A DNA stretch of 64,000 nt from Talpa occidentalis. Taxonomy: Eukaryota; Chordata; Mammalia; Eulipotyphla; Talpidae. The notes beneath the pieces are model-generated. The model was not told where the DNA came from, did no database searches, and saw only the letters and a list, made by a program, of their open reading frames with translations. Within the stretch, counting starts at the first letter, position 1; each line of letters begins with the position of its first letter. The stretch is taken from NCBI RefSeq assembly GCF_014898055.3, contig NW_023602073.1, forward strand, positions 24,971,784 through 25,035,783, given 5' to 3'. Made by a program: the position numbers and the translations under genes. This document shows, in pieces, positions 59,661-64,000 of this stretch.

Positions 59661-60730
59661 CCTCTCTAAAACCACATATTTGTTGAATTTTCTAATGAGG
59701 TCATTAATCTATTTTCAAATTTCACATTGTTTATGAGAGGGTTTGGTTAGAATTTGAACATGTCTCAATGGAATTGAGTTCAAAATTTATATTGGACTTA
59801 AGGTTGTTTAGCAAAAAAAAAAATGCTAGAGAACAAAAGTCCTTCAGATTTTAAGCTGAAGCTTATAGAAGAAACTCTTCCATGTTACACCATTTTTCCC
59901 CAATTCAAATTAGAGTATGATTTTGAAGCATACTTAATATATTTTTTAGGTTGATTATCCTTTAAATTAGGAAGATTTAACCTTTATGAATGACTTGAAA
60001 TAGATCATCATATTTCTTCTGTGTGAATCAAGGAATTATTTTTAACTACTTCCCAGAGTTTTAAGTCACCAAACCCTTATCTAGATCACAATCAAGTGTC
60101 TACCTAGCAAAAAGCCAAGAAATAAAGGCAACCAGTGGGACAGACAGCACAAATCTATGCTTAAAACTAACAGTTCAATCATCTGAGCGCTCTCAAAACT
60201 CCCACTTTTGATAGTTTACTATGATTTTAGTTAGAATTCAAATAGGTTTGGTAATCTGGCTTCCTAATGAGATTAAAAGCAGACATCAGAAAGCAAGAAG
60301 GCTGGCAGAAAAAGGAGCAGTATATAGATATGCAATTGGGGGAGGGAATATTAAAACAAAGAAGACTATATCTTCCTTTTTAGCTCCTATGACCGTTATT
60401 ATTCAGGACCTGGCATAGTAAGAAATGTTTTAATAAAGACCCTGAAGCATGAAGAAAATAAAAAATTTGGTTTATTTTACTCTAAGGAGAAAGGGGAAAG
60501 TAGAGCTTTAAAGAGACTTTTATTGAACATTGATGTTAAAAATCTTTTAAGTCATTTGAAAGACAATCTTCGGGAAAACTCGCTCATACAGAACACCTAA
60601 ATTCCTAATGCTTAATGAAGCATTATGATATTTCCATAATGATGTAAATTGACATAAATCACATGGAGATATGATTATCTATAAAACTATGTTAACACTA
60701 AGTGCCTGTGCCTGATTAAAAATATCAATC
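59661..60730. other. Unassigned AT-rich sequence
   Basis: No gene or named repeat is visible. Confidence 0.5.
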
Positions 60731-60747
60731 AAAGAAATTAACAACTT

Positions 60748-61021
60748 GGGCCTCCCCGGTGGCACAGCAGTTGCGCTGGGTTGCGAAGCTGCCCGCGGCC
60801 TCTGCAGTGCCGGTTCAATCCCCGGCTGCTCCCCGGCCACTGGAGGAGGGTCCCACATGGCGCACAGACCTCTCCTGCCGCCCGCTGCTCCCCTCAGCAG
60901 TGTACTTCGGTCCTCCTGCCTGCTCTGCTCTCCACTCTGGCTCTGGTGAATTCTCTCATCCTACCCCGCTTCTGACTGTACCCCAGTGCTTGCATAAATA
61001 AATCTTTAAAAAAAAGAAAAA
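60748..61021 (+). mobile_element. tRNA-derived SINE with target-site duplication
   Basis: The SINE is in plus orientation with B box GGTTCAATCCC near 60,811, a body like the 12.6 kb and 48.6 kb copies, and a tail of ATAAATAAATCTTTAAAAA followed by A/G runs. Flanks AAAGAAATTAACAACTT and AAAGAAATTACAACTTA are the target-site duplication. Confidence 0.92.
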
Positions 61022-61037
61022 AAAGAAATTACAACTT

Positions 61038-62155
61038 AATAGCGATATGTTAGTGTTATTATATTATCAGGTATTTTCTGAAGCTCCGAATGGCAACTTC
61101 CAAAGTGAGGAAGCCAGAATATATTTCTAATTTAACAACCTATTGGTGATCAAGCTTAGTTCATTTGAACCTACATTCCTAAAGGCCAATAGCCATTAAG
61201 AGTTCTGGAGGCTTGTCACTAAAGCCATCTACTACTTCAAGTGTAAGGGGCATGACTGGTGGCCCCACTGTCCTCAACTCTGAGTAGTATCTTCTTTGGT
61301 TAAACACGAAAGAATGGAATAGGACTCCAGATATGCCATACTTTGTATAAGCAACTAAAACCAAAGACAGCACAAAGTCTAGCAAAGAAAAAAAAAAAAG
61401 GTTTTCAAGCATAATGAATCAGCAATTCACAATACAATATTGGATACACATATACACTTATATTTTTATACACATAAGTCATGCTGAATTCCTCCTGTAA
61501 GTTATGAATATAGTGTCTGCCTTCATATTATGAATGCATGACAATAACCAAAGATAAATGGAATCAAATAATTTACAATGAGTGAGAAGTCAAGGATGTT
61601 CTATTGTAACTTCTCAGACAAAAAGACTAAGATAGGTTCTAGAGATATATAGACTCATGGTTAACAGAACTAAGACCCAAAGCTAAAGTCTAGGATACTT
61701 ACAGTTACACTAAGAATCAATCTCAAAAAGGTCAGATGCATATGAATATGCTGTATGTGAAGCTTTTTCACTTTGTATTTTCATTCTTCCAATCTTCTTA
61801 TTCTCTGAAAATTACCTGATAGACTTTTCATATGGACCTTATATCAAAGAGACAGAGGGAAGAAATGGGAACAAACTTTCCAATGGTTGACAGTTAAAAT
61901 TTCTGCAGTAGTCAGTATCTGCCAAAATTAAAAAAATAACAAACTTCTAGCCAGAAGATTTACTTCTACGGCCATCTTCCATATGATTATTCAGCTTCTG
62001 TGTCAATTATTTGCTTTGTAGAGAAAACATTCAAAAAATTATTTTTGCTTCCCACTACAGTCCCTACTGGAGATGCAGGGCAAATAAAAATACTTTTGTA
62101 TCCTGTGAATTAAATGGGAATTCATAAAATGGGTTGATGGGTAAGTTTTAATGTT
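61038..62155. other. Unassigned intergenic sequence
   Basis: No gene or named repeat is visible. A poly(A) run lies at 61,388-61,399. Confidence 0.5.
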
Positions 62156-62162
62156 GACCTTT

Positions 62163-62330
62163 GGTTAAGAGCATAGATTTTGGAATCTAACAGACCTGAA
62201 CTCAAATTCGATTTTCACTATCCAGCTGTGTGAACCTGGACAAGTTACAGAGCCTCTTTGAGTAGCAGTTCCCTTGCTTGCAGATTAAAAGTAATGATGT
62301 TTGTGACATAAAATGTTTTAATGACTCAAA
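62163..62330 (+). mobile_element. MIR SINE, sense orientation
   Basis: 'ggttaagagcatagattttg', 'gaatctaacagacctgaact', 'ccagctgtgtgaacctggac' and 'aagttacagagcctctttga' follow the MIR consensus from near its start. Confidence 0.85.
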
Positions 62331-64000
62331 CATGTGGTGGATATTTAGTTGGATATTATGGTGGTCATAGGTCTTGTTTCCAGGGTTAACAGGCTTGTTG
62401 TTCAAGGTCATTGCACTCTTAACTGGGAGAGCCTGAGTGACTTGGTGTAAACTGCTCTCCTAACTTGAAGATATCTCTCCAGCATCTAGCATGCTTAAAC
62501 TAACAAGAGTATTTTATGTACTCTTGTGGTTTAGTTTTTCTTGAACATGTGAAGAATTAAGGAACTAGATTCCTTACTCTTTCATTTTCTCCCTTTCACC
62601 CCCTTCTACCCCCAAACATTTTTTGGTCTTTAACAGATTCCAGATACATTGCTGGTTATTGTTAATTAAATATAAATGCAATAAAGTACCTTCACAAATC
62701 AGTAGATTAATTTCTACTTTACACACAAGTACACAGAGAACTAATCCAGTCATATCATTTCAGCTACATTTTATCTTTTTCTTTCTTGAGTGGGTATGTG
62801 GTGATCTGAAATCCAAGAAAGAAATATTACTTGAATAAGAGAAATGTTTTTAAATATTATTAAATTCTTAATATTAAATATTAACTAGGCACAGATGCAC
62901 AATCCCAGCATCTTCCATGTGGCAATATCTTCATAAATTATTTTTTAAAACTCAAGAACTATGTCTCTAAATATTAGGGATTTCTCATTTAAATCTTTTA
63001 CTAGAGTCAAATTTTTATATATTTTTAGGAATGATACATTTCTTCCTCTGTTGGATCGAGATAGAAGGTGAAGTCATAGGAATAACAATTTTAAATTACT
63101 TTTCAATGGCCTTCTTCCATCGAAGGTAGGATTAAACATGACTGAACAGAATACTCTCAAAAAGCTGCTGGCCTCAAAAAGCAAATTACAAAATATGTAA
63201 TCAAAACTGCCACTGGGCTTACTAATTACAATCTAAGAATACAATAAAAATTAGAGCAAAGCAGGTACATGAACTTTCAAGTGTTTCCTCCTAAAACCAC
63301 AACTGTAGCCAGAACTCTACATGTTGAACTAGCATTGACATGGCGCACATATACTTGAATACTCCCAAATGGCTTCATTGTATAGTGAACATACTTACAT
63401 AATTATTCCACTAACTCATCTAAGAAAATAAATGGAAACAGATGCTACAACTGCTTTTAATAATGTAAACCCTAGTGAATACCACTGGGTAGAGAAGCTG
63501 TGGTTCTTTCATGCATATGGGAGAAGTAGTAGCACATCTCAAGGTCCCAGTACTGTGCTGGCAAGAGGTAGACCTGCACAGGTCCTGGAGCACTGCTCAT
63601 GAGCAAGATTTCTGAGGTTCAACACCGAGGCCCCTGGAATCTTTTTGATGTGGGGCTTACTTGACGTTCAGATACTGGGGACATTCTGTTTCCTTGCCTC
63701 ATATCAATATGGGAGGGCTTGTCACCCTCCTGAACACCATATGGCAAGTTTACTTGCCCCTAGAAGACTTGGGCTCTCTGATCTCTGAACAGGGGACACT
63801 GCCTTCAGCTGCAAACCAGCAGTTCTAAACACTGCTCCTAAGGACTGTCAGCTCCTGCCTGAGACCACAGGCACTGTGATGGCCTCTACTCAAATGCTGC
63901 TTACCTGACATTAGACACAGGTAACCAAAGTGATGGGGCCAGTATTTGTAGCAATATATGACCATAACACAGAACTGTTTTTTTTTTCTAATTCCACCTT
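62331..64000. other. Unassigned intergenic sequence
   Basis: No gene is visible. The last 500 bp are richer in G+C and could hold a decayed LTR, but nothing diagnostic was found. Confidence 0.45.

Overview
This window reads as non-genic DNA from a placental mammal nuclear genome. I found no host gene, exon or RNA gene that I can support. Almost every recognisable feature is an interspersed repeat: ancient mammalian L2 and MIR copies, old L1 relics, one nearly intact young L1, many copies of one tRNA-derived SINE, and endogenous-retrovirus LTRs. The SINE has a tRNA-like head with pol III A and B boxes and a tail ending in ATAAATAAATCTTTAAA. I know of similar tRNA SINEs in laurasiatherians (bats, pangolins and carnivores among them), but I cannot assign the species from sequence alone.

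Layout. 1-6.4 kb holds ancient L2, L1 and MaLR-type LTR relics. 6.4-11.9 kb is one old, decayed L1, interrupted at about 10.0-10.3 kb by a chimera of a SINE head and a young-L1 tail. 12.6-13.2 kb carries a SINE and an L1 tail at the same target site. 14.07-14.99 kb is an LTR pair with only 56 bp between the LTRs. 15,961-31,032 and 31,133-46,077 are the same ~15 kb segment twice, separated by exactly 100 N. The copies differ mostly by one-base indels, and the noise is greatest next to the gap. I read this as two overlapping contig ends that were never merged, so one copy is probably an assembly artefact. 46.1-48.6 kb holds a hAT-like transposon relic, a short older paralog that preserves an empty SINE site, and a 5'-inverted L1.

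48.6-55.25 kb is the centrepiece. A SINE is followed without a gap by a full-length L1 with a 1.2 kb GC-rich 5' UTR, an intact 342-codon ORF1 and an ORF2 that keeps every endonuclease active-site residue. ORF2 is broken by two one-base frameshifts. SINE and L1 together are bracketed by a single 15-bp target-site duplication. 55.25-64 kb is mostly unique, AT-rich sequence with two more SINEs, an old L1 3' end and a MIR.

How the parts relate: the L1 family supplies the machinery that mobilised the SINEs. They share A-rich insertion sites and target-site duplications, and two structures directly join SINE and L1. The best candidates for a second look are the false duplication, the two SINE-L1 composites, the paralogous empty site, the twin-primed L1 and the LTR pair. 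I saw no previously undescribed gene system. Repeat family names are from memory of consensus sequences and were not checked against a library.
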